Shown: positions 1 through 9,346, counted from the first letter of the stretch. The stretch is 64,000 nucleotides of DNA from Burkholderiales bacterium (GCA_016192425.1 JACPUE010000059.1:1-64000), one strand, 5' to 3'. Program-made: numbers and translations. The notes: generated by a model not told the origin, from the letters alone.

Positions 1-674
1 AGCACCCGCAGCCCGCCGTACTCCACACGGATGACCCCGCGCGCCTGCAAGGCCGAGAGCGCCTCGTTCACGCGCTGGCGCGACAGGCCCACCAGGTAGG
101 CCAGCTCCTGCTGGGTGATGCGCAGCACCTCGCCCACGCCGGGGTACAGCGTGGGGTTGAACAAGGCCGCCAGGCTGCGCGCCACGCGGGCGTCGGGGCT
201 GCCCAGGCGGTCGATCTCGCGCGCTGCAATGAACTGGCCCAGGCGCTCGTTGAGCTGGTGCATGACAAAGCGGTTGAAGCCCAGCGAATGGTCCAGCAGC
301 CAGTGGAAGGTGTCTATGGGCAGGCCCGCCACCACGCTTTTGCGCAGGGCCTGCACGTTGTAGCGGTAGGGCTCGCGCTTGACGGCCGTACCCTCGCCAA
401 ACCAGCCGCCCGGCGGCAGGCCGGCAAAGGTCATGGTGCCGCCCTCGGGGTTGTCGTTGCTCATCTTGAGCAGGCCTTCGATCACGCCGAACCAGTAGGT
501 GACCGGCCGCCCCACCCGGCACACGTAGTCGCCGGGCAGCGCATCGCCCACCAGCAGCACTTCCTCGGCACAGGCTCGCTCCTGCGGCTGCAGCAAGGGA
601 AGCCAGGGGATGCCCGCCAGTTCGTCGGCCGTGGGCTTGCGGCGGCGGTGGTGCAAGGACAGGTCGGTGCTCAT
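1..674 (-). CDS. Crp/Fnr family transcriptional regulator (partial, 3' end off window)
   Basis: The reading frame is open from an ATG at 674 down to the left edge, giving about 224 visible residues; the C-terminus is missing. Residues about 25-125 fit a cyclic-nucleotide-binding-type sensor barrel, followed by a long dimer helix and a winged helix (about 186-216, with TQQELAYLVGLSRQRVNEAL) typical of the Crp/Fnr DNA-binding domain. No N-terminal cysteine cluster of the Fnr oxygen-sensing type is seen, so the signal is unknown. It is divergent from the solute-binding-protein gene at 835, and a perfect palindrome (805-820) lies in the shared upstream region, which suggests local control. Confidence 0.9.
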   Translation of the reverse strand, partial: MSTDLSLHHRRRKPTADELAGIPWLPLLQPQERACAEEVLLVGDALPGDYVCRVGRPVTYWFGVIEGLLKMSNDNPEGGTMTFAGLPPGGWFGEGTAVKREPYRYNVQALRKSVVAGLPIDTFHWLLDHSLGFNRFVMHQLNERLGQFIAAREIDRLGSPDARVARSLAALFNPTLYPGVGEVLRITQQELAYLVGLSRQRVNEALSALQARGVIRVEYGGLRV

Positions 675-804
675 GCGGTGCAAGAAAAGCGAAAGGCAGC
701 AGGGGCAGAGTGCGGCGCGGCATGCGGGAATACCACGACCCAAAATGTCGTCGCCAGGACAAAATAATTCCAATCCCAAGCCGAAGATACAACGATACAG
801 GAAG

Positions 805-820
805 TTACACCGCTGTGTAA
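805..820. promoter_or_regulatory. Perfect palindrome, possible Crp/Fnr-type operator
   Basis: TTACAC-CGCT-GTGTAA is a perfect 6-4-6 palindrome ending four bases before the Shine-Dalgarno (AGGAG, 825-829) of the gene at 835. Crp/Fnr-family dimers bind two-fold symmetric sites of this size, and a gene of that family starts at 674 in the opposite direction. Binding is inferred; a position this close to the start would favour repression of the binding-protein gene. Confidence 0.4.
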
Positions 821-834
821 ACCCAGGAGCCACC

Positions 835-1989
835 ATGCCTACTGAACAAGCCCCCACCATGAACCGCCGCCGCGTGCTGGCCAGCGCAGCCATTGCACTG
901 CCCTGGCTGGCCGCCAATGACTCCCAGGCCCAGGAGGCCCCGCTCAAGCTGTGCCAGTCCACGGCCTTGACCGGCCCGCTGGGCGACCTGGGCACGGCCC
1001 TGCACCAGGGCGCCGTGGCGGCGTTTTCCGCCATCAACGCCAAGGGCGGCATCCACGGGCGCCAGATCCAGCTGCAGACCCTGGACGACGGCTACGAAGT
1101 GCCACGCGCGCTGGCCAACCTGGACCAGCTCCTGGCCGACAAGGACTGCTTTGCGCTGTTCAACTGCATGGGCACGCCCATGGTCGAAGCCATGCTGCCC
1201 AAGGTGAAGGAGAGCGGCATCCCCTTCTTCGCACCGTTCACGGGCGGCCAGCTCAGCCGCATTCCGGGCGTGCGCAATGTGTTCAACATCCGCGCCAGCT
1301 ATGCCGAAGAGGCCGAAAAGTGCATCCAGCACCTGGCTACGCTGGGCATTCAGCACATTGCCATTGCGCACCAGAACAACGTCTTTGGCAAGGAGGTGCT
1401 GGCCGGCGCGCGCGCCGCCATGGAGCGCGCCAAGCTGCCCGATGGCCGCATTGCCACGGTGGAAAACAACGCCTCGGACGCCGCTGCCGCCGCGCAGAAG
1501 ATTGCCGAAGCCAACCCCGAGGCCGTGCTGCTGGGGCTGGCGGGCAAACCGGCGCTGGAGTTCGTCAAGGCCTTTCGCACCCTGCGGCCGGGGGTCACGC
1601 TGTATGCGCTGTCGGTGCTGGGCACGGCGGCCAACGTCAAGGCGCTGGGCAGCCATGCCACGGGCCTGGTGGTGTCGCAGGTGATGCCCCTGCCCTCCAA
1701 CGCCATCATCCCGGTGGTGCGCGACTTTCAGGCGGCCTGGAAAGCAACGGACACCCAGATGGAACCTTCGCACCTGGCGCTGGAGGGGTACATCAACGCC
1801 CGCGTGTTTGCCGAGGCCCTGCAGCGCGCGGGCAAGAACCCGACCCGCGCCGCCTTCATCGACGCGACTTGGAGCCTGCGCAAGATGGATCTGGGCGGCT
1901 TCGAGATCAATGCCAGCACCCCCGAGCGCAACGCTTCGCGCTTTGTGGAGCTGACCCTGGTCAACCGCCAAGGCCGCTTTGTGCGCTGA
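835..1989 (+). CDS. ABC transporter substrate-binding protein (Liv/LivK type, Peripla_BP_6)
   Basis: This is a 384-residue periplasmic binding protein of the branched-chain amino acid/amide family (type I periplasmic fold; LTGPLGDLGTALHQGAVAAF is the usual N-terminal ligand-site segment). The ATG at 835 follows AGGAG by five bases; a second in-frame ATG at 859 would also keep the signal peptide. That signal has an RRR tract before a hydrophobic stretch, so Tat export is possible but not certain. It is separated by 174 bases from the ligase-transporter operon that follows and differs from the binding protein at 6992, so it may be a second specificity component for that importer or an independently regulated sensor protein. 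Confidence 0.9.
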   Translation: MPTEQAPTMNRRRVLASAAIALPWLAANDSQAQEAPLKLCQSTALTGPLGDLGTALHQGAVAAFSAINAKGGIHGRQIQLQTLDDGYEVPRALANLDQLLADKDCFALFNCMGTPMVEAMLPKVKESGIPFFAPFTGGQLSRIPGVRNVFNIRASYAEEAEKCIQHLATLGIQHIAIAHQNNVFGKEVLAGARAAMERAKLPDGRIATVENNASDAAAAAQKIAEANPEAVLLGLAGKPALEFVKAFRTLRPGVTLYALSVLGTAANVKALGSHATGLVVSQVMPLPSNAIIPVVRDFQAAWKATDTQMEPSHLALEGYINARVFAEALQRAGKNPTRAAFIDATWSLRKMDLGGFEINASTPERNASRFVELTLVNRQGRFVR

Positions 1990-2163
1990 ACGGGGCGATT
2001 ACGGGTTATCCCCCGCCGGTATTTACCCCTAGATTGTCATCACAAAGACAAGATGGCGTCAAAGTAGCTCCTACCATGCAATCATAAGTTACAAAGCCCC
2101 AGGAGCGAACCTGGGCTTGTTGCCCCGCAAGGGCCACTGGCAGACCAATCGATAGGACCCGGA

Positions 2164-4098
2164 ATGAAGACCACGTTCCCGCAACTGCTGCTCAAACACG
2201 CAGCCGAGCGCCCGACAGACCCGGCCGTACGCGAAAAAGAGTACGGCATCTGGCAGACCTGGACCTGGAAGGACGCTGCACAGACGGTGCAGCAACTGGC
2301 CTGCGGTCTGCTGGCCCTGGGGTTCCGCCGGGGGCAGAACCTGGCACTGATCGGTGACAACCGCCCACACCTGTACATGACCATGGTGGCCGTGCAAAGC
2401 GTGGGCGGCGTGCCCATTCCGCTGTACCAGGACGCAGTGGCCACGGAGATGAGCTTCGTGATCGAGGACGCCGAGGTCCAGTTCTTCTTTGCCGAGAACC
2501 AGGAGCAGGTGGACAAGCTGCTGGAGGTGCGCGAGTCGGTGCCCAGCGTCACCCACATCATTTACGACGACCCGCGCGGCCTGCGCAACTACGACCAGCC
2601 CGGCCTCATCAGCACCGAGAAGCTCATGGCGCTGGGCGCCGAATGGGAGCGTGCCCACCAGGGCGCATGGATGGCCGAGGTGGAACGCAACCGCCCCGAA
2701 GACGTGTCGGTGATCCTCTACACCTCGGGCACCACGGGCAAGCCCAAGGGCGTGTGCCAGACGCATGCATCCTTCATTGCATCGGCCCAGGGCGGGGTCG
2801 AGGTCGATCGCCTGGCGCCCAGCGACAACATCATTTCCTACCTGCCGCCCGCCTGGGTGGGCGACCACCTGTTTTCGGTGGCGCAGTGGCTGGTGGCGGG
2901 CTTCACCATCAACTGTCCCGAGTCGGCTGGCACCGTGTCGATCGACCTGCGCGAGATCGGCCCGACCTACTACTTTGCGCCGCCGCGCGTGTTCGAGGGC
3001 ATGCTGACCTCGGTGTCCATCCGCATGGAGGACGCCGCCCCTTTCAAGCGCTGGCTGTACGCCAGGGCCATGGACTTGGCGCGCCGCGTGGGCGCCGACA
3101 TCCTGGACGGCAAGCCGGTGAGCAGCAGCGACAGCCTGCTGTACAAGCTGTACGACCTGACCGTGTACGGCCCGCTGCGCAACGTGCTGGGGCTCTCGCG
3201 CATCCGCGTGGCCTACACCGCAGGCGCGGCCATCGGCCCGGATCTGTTCCGCTTCTACCGCTCCATCGGCATCAACCTCAAGCAGCTCTACGGCCAGACC
3301 GAAACCTGCGCCTATGTGTGCCTGCAGCGCGACCGGCAGGTAGACCTCAACAGCGTGGGCCAGGCGGCGCCCGGCATCGAACTGAAGATCGCCGACAACG
3401 GCGAGGTGCTGGTCAAGGGCGTGTCGGTGCTCAAGGAATACTACAAGCGCCCGGACGCCACGGCCGAGGTGATCGACGAACGCGGCTACTTCCACACGGG
3501 CGACGCGGGCGTGATCGACGCCAACGGCCAGCTGCGCATCATCGACCGCGCCAAGGACGTGGGCAAGCTCAAGGGCGGCGCCATGTTTGCGCCCAACTAC
3601 ATCGAGAACAAGCTCAAGTTCTTCCCGCAGATCAAGGAAGCCGTGTGCTTCGGGCACGACCGCGACCAGGTCTGCGCCTTCATCAACATCGACTTCGAGG
3701 CCGTGGGCAACTGGGCCGAGCGCCAGGGGCTGCCCTACGGCGGCTATGTGGATCTGGCCTCCAAGCAGCAGGTGCTGCAGCTCATCATCGACTGCGTGTC
3801 GCAGGTCAATGCCGACCTCGCCAGCGAGCCAGGTATGGCCGACACGCAGGTAGCGCGCTTCCTGGTGCTGCACAAGGAGCTCGATCCCGACGATGACGAG
3901 CTGACCCGCACCCGCAAGGTGCGCCGCGGCTTCATCGCCCAGAAATACGCCGTACTCGTCGATGCGCTGTACGGCGGCCGCACCGAGCAATTCATCGAAA
4001 CGCAGGTCAAGTTCGAGGACGGGCGCACGGGCAGCGTCAGCGCCACGCTCAAGATCCTCGACGCCAAGATCCATGCGCCCGCCAAGGCCAGCGCCTGA
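2164..4098 (+). CDS. AMP-dependent acyl-CoA ligase (long-chain fatty-acid-CoA ligase-like)
   Basis: The 644-residue product is an ANL-superfamily adenylating enzyme that activates a carboxylic acid with ATP and transfers it to CoA. The P-loop-like motif LYTSGTTGKPKG lies near residue 185, YGQTET near 376 and the FHTGD motif near 442, so the core catalytic signatures are intact. The length and C-terminal region match the large fatty-acyl-CoA synthetase branch. The gene begins the cluster that continues with the ABC importer 18 bases later, and a second CoA ligase closes the cluster at 9347. This suggests the imported substrate is an acid trapped as a CoA thioester; which acid cannot be read from the sequence. 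Confidence 0.93.
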   Translation: MKTTFPQLLLKHAAERPTDPAVREKEYGIWQTWTWKDAAQTVQQLACGLLALGFRRGQNLALIGDNRPHLYMTMVAVQSVGGVPIPLYQDAVATEMSFVIEDAEVQFFFAENQEQVDKLLEVRESVPSVTHIIYDDPRGLRNYDQPGLISTEKLMALGAEWERAHQGAWMAEVERNRPEDVSVILYTSGTTGKPKGVCQTHASFIASAQGGVEVDRLAPSDNIISYLPPAWVGDHLFSVAQWLVAGFTINCPESAGTVSIDLREIGPTYYFAPPRVFEGMLTSVSIRMEDAAPFKRWLYARAMDLARRVGADILDGKPVSSSDSLLYKLYDLTVYGPLRNVLGLSRIRVAYTAGAAIGPDLFRFYRSIGINLKQLYGQTETCAYVCLQRDRQVDLNSVGQAAPGIELKIADNGEVLVKGVSVLKEYYKRPDATAEVIDERGYFHTGDAGVIDANGQLRIIDRAKDVGKLKGGAMFAPNYIENKLKFFPQIKEAVCFGHDRDQVCAFINIDFEAVGNWAERQGLPYGGYVDLASKQQVLQLIIDCVSQVNADLASEPGMADTQVARFLVLHKELDPDDDELTRTRKVRRGFIAQKYAVLVDALYGGRTEQFIETQVKFEDGRTGSVSATLKILDAKIHAPAKASA

Positions 4099-4116
4099 GA
4101 AGCCGGAAAGCATCCC

Positions 4117-4902
4117 ATGACCCAGAAAAAGATTGGCGACGTCATCCTCGACGTCAAGAACATCAGCCTGCGCTTTGGCGGCGTGAAGGCACTGACCGAC
4201 ATTTCGTTCAACGTGCGCGAGCATGAGATCCGCTCCATCATCGGCCCCAACGGCGCGGGCAAGAGCTCCATGCTCAACTGCATCAACGGGGTGTACACCC
4301 CGTCCGAAGGTTCGATCACCTTCCGGGGCAAGACCTTCGACCACATGAACAGCCGCCAGGTGGCCGAGATGGGCATCGCGCGCACCTTCCAGAACCTGGC
4401 GCTGTTCAAGGGCATGAGCGTGATCGACAACATCATGACCGGGCGCAACCTCAAGATCAGAAGCAACCTGTTCCTGCAGGCGCTGCGCATCGGCCCGGCC
4501 GAGCGCGAGGAGATCGCGCACCGCGAGAAGGTCGAGCACATCATCGACTTCCTGGAAATCCAGGCCTTCCGCAAGACCCCCGTGGGCCAACTGCCCTACG
4601 GCCTGCAAAAGCGCGTGGATCTGGGCCGCGCCCTGGCCATGGAGCCGCAGGTGCTGCTGCTCGACGAGCCCATGGCGGGCATGAACGTCGAGGAAAAGCA
4701 GGACATGTGCCGCTTCATCCTGGACGTGAACGACGAGTTCGGCACCACCATCGTGCTGATCGAGCACGACATGGGCGTGGTGATGGACATCTCCGACCGC
4801 GTCGTGGTGCTGGACTACGGCAAGAAGATCGGCGACGGCGCCCCCGATGAAGTACGCAACAACGAAGACGTGATCCGTGCCTACCTGGGCACCGGCCACT
4901 GA
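4117..4902 (+). CDS. ABC transporter ATP-binding protein (LivG type)
   Basis: A 261-residue cytoplasmic ATPase. Walker A (GPNGAGKSS) is near residue 43, the divergent signature YGLQKRVDLGRAL near 161, and Walker B LLLLDEPMAGMN near 180, with the LivG-type ending about VIRAYLG. It pairs with the LivF-type ATPase at 8445 to drive the two permeases encoded immediately downstream. Start ATG 4117 lies 18 bases after the ligase stop, consistent with one transcript. Confidence 0.95.
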   Translation: MTQKKIGDVILDVKNISLRFGGVKALTDISFNVREHEIRSIIGPNGAGKSSMLNCINGVYTPSEGSITFRGKTFDHMNSRQVAEMGIARTFQNLALFKGMSVIDNIMTGRNLKIRSNLFLQALRIGPAEREEIAHREKVEHIIDFLEIQAFRKTPVGQLPYGLQKRVDLGRALAMEPQVLLLDEPMAGMNVEEKQDMCRFILDVNDEFGTTIVLIEHDMGVVMDISDRVVVLDYGKKIGDGAPDEVRNNEDVIRAYLGTGH

Positions 4903-4929
4903 AGCGATAGCACCGCGCGGAGCAACAAC

Positions 4930-5859
4930 ATGGCATTTTTTCTCGAAACCCTGTTCGGCGGCCTGATGGCAGGCATGCTGTATTCCCTGGTGGCACTGGG
5001 CTTTGTGCTGATCTTCAAGGCCTCGGGCGTGTTCAATTTTGCGCAAGGGGCCATGGTGCTGTTTGCCGCCCTGGCCATGGCCCGCTTTTCGGAGTGGGTG
5101 CCCAAGTGGACGGGCATTGACAACGCCATCTTTGCCAACCTGGTGGCGTTCATGATCGCGGGCGTGTTCATGTTCGCCGTGGCCTGGCTCATCGAACGCC
5201 TGGTGCTGCGCCACCTGGTGAACCAGGAAGGCGCAACGCTGCTGATGGCCACGCTGGGCATCACCTACTTCCTGGAAGGCCTGGGCCAGACCTTTTTCGG
5301 CAGCGACATCTACAAGATCGACGTGGGCATGCCCAAGGATCCGATGTTCCTGCTGGAATCCGTGTTCGAGGGCGGCGTGCTGGTCAACAAGGAAGACATG
5401 ATCGCCGCAGGCATTGCCGCCGCGCTGGTGCTGCTGCTGAGCATCTTCTTCCAGAAGACCAAGACCGGCCGCGCGCTGCGCGCCGTGGCCGACGACCACC
5501 AGGCCGCGCAGTCCATCGGCATTCCGCTCAACCGCATCTGGGTCATCGTCTGGTGCGTGGCCGGGGTGGTGGCCCTGGTGGCCGGGATGATCTGGGGCTC
5601 CAAGCTGGGTGTGCAGTTCTCGCTCACCACGGTGGCGCTACGCGCCCTGCCGGTGGTGATCCTGGGGGGGCTGACCTCGGTGCCCGGCGCCATCATCGGC
5701 GGCCTGATCATCGGCGTGGGCGAGAAGCTCTCCGAGGTGTACCTGGGCCCCTTTGTCGGCGGCGGCATCGAGATCTGGTTTGCCTATGTGCTGGCCCTCG
5801 TGTTCCTGCTGTTCCGGCCCCAAGGGCTGTTCGGCGAGAAAATCATTGACCGCGTGTAA
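4930..5859 (+). CDS. Branched-chain amino acid-type ABC transporter permease (LivH type)
   Basis: A 309-residue hydrophobic protein with about eight membrane segments; the N-terminal region (LFGGLMAGMLYSLVALGFVL) and the EAA-like stretch TGRALRAVADDHQAAQSIGI are characteristic of LivH permeases. It forms a heterodimeric channel with the LivM-type protein encoded 15 bases downstream. The clean packing between the LivG and LivM genes supports operon membership. The substrate is unknown and, given the ligase neighbours, need not be an amino acid. Confidence 0.95.
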   Translation: MAFFLETLFGGLMAGMLYSLVALGFVLIFKASGVFNFAQGAMVLFAALAMARFSEWVPKWTGIDNAIFANLVAFMIAGVFMFAVAWLIERLVLRHLVNQEGATLLMATLGITYFLEGLGQTFFGSDIYKIDVGMPKDPMFLLESVFEGGVLVNKEDMIAAGIAAALVLLLSIFFQKTKTGRALRAVADDHQAAQSIGIPLNRIWVIVWCVAGVVALVAGMIWGSKLGVQFSLTTVALRALPVVILGGLTSVPGAIIGGLIIGVGEKLSEVYLGPFVGGGIEIWFAYVLALVFLLFRPQGLFGEKIIDRV

Positions 5860-5874
5860 GAAAGAGAAGCAACC

Positions 5875-6951
5875 ATGTTTTACCGCGAAAACGGCCAGTT
5901 CAAGACGACCTACAAAGCCGACCAGCAGATCTTCCCGATCGACCAGGATCGCATTGCCATCTTTCTGCTGCTGGCCTTTGCCTTCCTGGCGGTGCCCATG
6001 CTGGCCACGGACTATTTCTACCGCGCCATCCTGATCCCGCTGGCCATCATGTCGATGGCCGCGCTGGGGGTGAACATCCTGGTCGGCTACTGCGGCCAGA
6101 TCTCCCTGGGCTCGGGCGCCTTCATGGCCGTGGGGGCCTACGGTGCGTTCAACTTCTTTGTGCGCTTTCCCGGCATGCCGCTGATTCCGGCGCTCATCCT
6201 GGGCGGCCTGTGCGCCACCTTCTTCGGCATCCTGTTCGGACTGCCCAGCCTGCGCGTCAAGGGCCTGTACCTGGCAGTGGCCACGCTGGCGGCGCAGTTC
6301 TTCAGCGACTGGATGTTCCTGCGCATCAAGTGGTTCACCAACAATTCGGACTCGGGCTCCGTCTCGGTCGGCAACCTGCAGGTGTTCGGCCTGCCGATCG
6401 ACAGCGCCATGAGCAAGTACCTGTTCTGCCTCACGCTGCTGGTGGTCGTGGCCCTGCTGGCCAAGAACCTGGTGCGCAGCGCCATCGGCCGCGAGTGGAT
6501 GGCCATCCGCGACATGGACGTGGCCGCCGCAGTGATCGGCATCCGCCCCATGTACGCCAAGCTCAGCGCCTTTGCCGTCAGCTCCTTCATCGTGGGCATG
6601 GCTGGCGCGCTGTGGGCCTTTGTCCACCTGGGCTCCTGGGAGCCCGCCGCGTTCTCGGTGGAAATCTCGTTCCGCCTGCTGTTCATGGTGATCATCGGCG
6701 GCATGGGGTCCATCATGGGGGCATTCTTTGGCGCCGCCTTCATCGTGGTGCTGCCCATTTTCCTCAACCAGTTTCTGCCCGCGCTGGCCAGCCTGGCCGG
6801 GATGGATATTTCCACCGCGACGGTCTCGCACGCCGAACTCATGATCTTCGGCACGCTCATCGTCTGGTTCCTGATCGTCGAGCCCCACGGCCTGGCCAAG
6901 CTCTGGTCCATCGGCAAGCAGAAGATGCGCCTGTGGCCCTTCCCGCACTGA
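5875..6951 (+). CDS. Branched-chain amino acid-type ABC transporter permease (LivM type)
   Basis: A 358-residue polytopic protein of the LivM family. After a polar N-terminus of about 25 residues come the membrane segments; the signature GYCGQISLGSGAFMAVGAYG and the cytoplasmic REWMAIRDMDVAAAVIGI loop, which contacts the ATPases, are both present. It is the partner of the permease ending 15 bases upstream. Start ATG 5875 follows an AAGAGAAG stretch. Confidence 0.95.
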   Translation: MFYRENGQFKTTYKADQQIFPIDQDRIAIFLLLAFAFLAVPMLATDYFYRAILIPLAIMSMAALGVNILVGYCGQISLGSGAFMAVGAYGAFNFFVRFPGMPLIPALILGGLCATFFGILFGLPSLRVKGLYLAVATLAAQFFSDWMFLRIKWFTNNSDSGSVSVGNLQVFGLPIDSAMSKYLFCLTLLVVVALLAKNLVRSAIGREWMAIRDMDVAAAVIGIRPMYAKLSAFAVSSFIVGMAGALWAFVHLGSWEPAAFSVEISFRLLFMVIIGGMGSIMGAFFGAAFIVVLPIFLNQFLPALASLAGMDISTATVSHAELMIFGTLIVWFLIVEPHGLAKLWSIGKQKMRLWPFPH

Positions 6952-6991
6952 TTCCCCCGCGCTTCAGCACTTTCACACTAAGGAGACATCC

Positions 6992-8320
6992 ATGAAGCTT
7001 TCAAAAATCGTGATTGCAGCAGCCATCGTGGCCGCCGGTGCCTCGGCACTGAGCACCAGCGCCTTCGCGCAGGCCAAGGAACAGTTCTTCCCGCTGCTGT
7101 CCTACCGCACCGGGCCCTACGCACCCAACGGCACGCCCTGGGCCAATGGCAAGCAGGATTACATCAAGATGGTGAACGCCCGTGACGGCGGCATCAACGG
7201 CGTCAAGCTGACCTTTGAAGAATGCGAAACCGGCTATGCCACGGATCGCGGCGTGGAGTGCTACGAACGCCTCAAGAGCAAGCCCGGCGTGTCCCTGATC
7301 GACCCGCAATCGACCGGCATCACCTTCGCCCTGACCGAGAAGGCCCCGGCCGACAAGATCCCGCTGATGACCCTGGGCTACGGCCTGTCGGTCTCGCAGG
7401 ACGGCATGGCGTTCAAGTGGAACTTCCCGTTCATGGGCAGCTACTGGACCGGCGCCGACATCCTGCTGCAGCACATCGGCAAGGGCCTGGGCGGCATGGA
7501 CAAGCTCAAGGGCAAGAAGATCGCCTTGGTGTACCACGACAGCCCGTTCGGCAAGGAGCCGATTCCGCTGCTGCAGGAACGCGCAAAGATGCACGGCTTC
7601 GAGCTGCAGCTGCTGCCCGTGACCGCACCGGGCGTGGAGCAAAAGGCCACCTGGCTGCAGGTGCGCCAGAGCCGTCCTGATTTCGTGATGCTGTGGGGCT
7701 GGGGCGTGATGAACTCGACCGCACTGAAGGAAGCCCAGGCCACCGGCTACCCGCGCGAGAAGATGTATGGCGTGTGGTGGGCAGGTGCCGAGCCCGATGT
7801 GCGCGACGTGGGCGAGGGCGCCAAGGGCTACAACGCGCTGGCGCTCAATGGCTCGGGCCAGCAGCCCAAGGTCATCCAGGACATCCTCAAGCATGTGCAC
7901 GATAAGGGTCAGGGCACGGGTCCCAAGGACGAAGTGGGCTCGGTGCTCTACACCCGCGGCGTGATCATCCAGATGCTGAGCATCGAAGCCGTGCGCCGCG
8001 CGCAGGAGCGCTTTGGCAAGGGCAAGGTCATGACCGGCGAGCAAGTGCGCTGGGGTCTTGAGAACCTCGCACTCGACCAGAAAAAGCTCGATGCGCTGGG
8101 CTTCAATGGCGTGATGCGCCCGCTGTCCACCAGCTGCGTGGACCACATGGGTTCGACCTGGGCACGCGTGCAGACCTGGGACGGCAAGAAGTGGAACATC
8201 GGCGCCGATTGGTACCAGGCCGACGAAATGATCCTCAAGCCCATGGTCAAGACCGGCTCCGACAAATACCTGGGCGACAAGAAGATGCAACGCCGCGAAG
8301 CCGCAGACTGCCAGAGCTAA
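6992..8320 (+). CDS. ABC transporter substrate-binding protein of the importer
   Basis: A 442-residue exported binding protein with a clear Sec signal peptide (cleavage about STSAFAQA). It belongs to the Peripla_BP_6/LivK superfamily but is longer than classical LivK (about 370 residues), as is usual for binding proteins accompanying acyl-CoA ligases. AAGGAGA just upstream supports ATG 6992. It sits between the permease and the second ATPase; three hairpins follow in the 124-base gap, which may stabilise the upstream message and raise binding-protein level over the ATPase. Confidence 0.94.
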   Translation: MKLSKIVIAAAIVAAGASALSTSAFAQAKEQFFPLLSYRTGPYAPNGTPWANGKQDYIKMVNARDGGINGVKLTFEECETGYATDRGVECYERLKSKPGVSLIDPQSTGITFALTEKAPADKIPLMTLGYGLSVSQDGMAFKWNFPFMGSYWTGADILLQHIGKGLGGMDKLKGKKIALVYHDSPFGKEPIPLLQERAKMHGFELQLLPVTAPGVEQKATWLQVRQSRPDFVMLWGWGVMNSTALKEAQATGYPREKMYGVWWAGAEPDVRDVGEGAKGYNALALNGSGQQPKVIQDILKHVHDKGQGTGPKDEVGSVLYTRGVIIQMLSIEAVRRAQERFGKGKVMTGEQVRWGLENLALDQKKLDALGFNGVMRPLSTSCVDHMGSTWARVQTWDGKKWNIGADWYQADEMILKPMVKTGSDKYLGDKKMQRREAADCQS

Positions 8321-8334
8321 GGGCATCCCCCTAA

Positions 8335-8427
8335 GGCGCTGCGCGCCAGACCAACGGCTGACTATGTAGCGGCTGCCCTCGGGCAGCCGCCAATCGAAAG
8401 GGTTGTGCCGCAATCCTTTCGATTGGC
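8335..8427 (+). promoter_or_regulatory. Three consecutive RNA hairpins between binding-protein and ATPase genes
   Basis: GGCGC-TGC-GCGCC (8335-8347), GCGGCTGCCC-TC-GGGCAGCCGC (8369-8390) and a 13-bp perfect stem (8389-8401 with 8415-8427, loop 13 bases) follow the binding-protein stop. No T-run follows any of them, so they look like processing, stability or partial-attenuation structures and not like full terminators. The last arm ends six bases before the GAAGG ribosome site of the next gene. Confidence 0.55.
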
Positions 8428-8444
8428 ACAGCGAAGGCAACACC

Positions 8445-9254
8445 ATGGACAGCAAAAGAATCGTTCTCAACGTCAACGGCATCGAGGTCATCTACAACCA
8501 CGTGATCCTTGTGCTCAAGGGCGTATCGCTGCAGGTGCCCGAAGGCGGCATTGTGGCTATCCTGGGCGGCAACGGCGCGGGCAAGACGACCACGCTGCGC
8601 GCCATCTCCAACCTGCTCAAGGGCGAGCGCGGCGAGGTGACCAAGGGCACGATTGAGCTGCGCGGCGAGCGCATCGAGAACCTCTCCCCGGCCGAGCTGG
8701 TCAAGCGCGGCGTGGTGCAGGTGATGGAAGGGCGCCATTGCTTTGCGCACCTGACCATCGAGGAAAACCTGCTCACCGGCTCGTACACGCGCACGAGCAA
8801 GGCCGAGATCGCCGCCAACCTGGAAAAGGTCTACAACTACTTTCCACGCCTCAAGACCCGGCGCACCAGCCAGGCCGCCTACACCTCAGGGGGCGAGCAG
8901 CAGATGTGCGCCATCGGCCGCGCCATCATGTCCAACCCCAACATCGTGCTGCTGGACGAACCCTCCATGGGCCTGGCGCCGCAGATCGTGGAAGAGGTGT
9001 TCCACATCGTGCAGGACCTGAACAAGAAGGAGAAGGTGACCTTCGTCCTGGCCGAGCAGAACACCAACATGGCGCTCAAATATTCGGACTACGGCTACAT
9101 CATGGAAAGCGGCCGCATCGTCATGGACGGCAGCGCGCAGGACCTGGCCAACAACGAGGACGTCAAGGAGTTCTACCTGGGCGTGGGCGGCGGCGAGCGC
9201 AAGAGCTTCAAGGACGTCAAGAGCTACAAGCGGCGCAAGCGCTGGCTGGCCTGA
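8445..9254 (+). CDS. ABC transporter ATP-binding protein (LivF type)
   Basis: A 269-residue ATPase with Walker A GGNGAGKTT near residue 42, signature TSGGEQQMCAIGRA near 147 and Walker B VLLDEPSMGLAP near 168; the SMGLAP form is the LivF hallmark. ATG 8445 is preferred over an in-frame TTG at 8403 because GAAGG (8433-8437) stands seven bases before it and the TTG lies inside the upstream hairpin. It has about 25 extra C-terminal basic residues compared with classical LivF. Confidence 0.94.
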   Translation: MDSKRIVLNVNGIEVIYNHVILVLKGVSLQVPEGGIVAILGGNGAGKTTTLRAISNLLKGERGEVTKGTIELRGERIENLSPAELVKRGVVQVMEGRHCFAHLTIEENLLTGSYTRTSKAEIAANLEKVYNYFPRLKTRRTSQAAYTSGGEQQMCAIGRAIMSNPNIVLLDEPSMGLAPQIVEEVFHIVQDLNKKEKVTFVLAEQNTNMALKYSDYGYIMESGRIVMDGSAQDLANNEDVKEFYLGVGGGERKSFKDVKSYKRRKRWLA

Positions 9255-9307
9255 TTGCTACTCTTTTTATAGCTTCCGACGCTTACTGAATGGGCGCCAG
9301 GGGCCTT
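9255..9307 (+). repeat. Dispersed ATAGC-core repeat, copy A
   Basis: The repeat begins directly after the TGA of the LivF-type gene with TTGCTACTC, then TTTTTATAGC, then CGCTT, GGGCGCC and a GGCC end. The same order of blocks recurs at 10766, 16219, 19799, 27606, 36361 and 56992. It is read forward here and ends before the next gene's ribosome site. Confidence 0.6.
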
Positions 9308-9346
9308 TTTCATCAAAAATTTCTTTCAGACACAGGAGCCCCTGGC

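Noticed and set aside
2089-5499. A 1136-codon minus-strand frame over the ligase and transporter genes
   Set aside because: Antisense shadow of conserved genes, no ribosome site, product composition typical of reversed GC-rich coding sequence.
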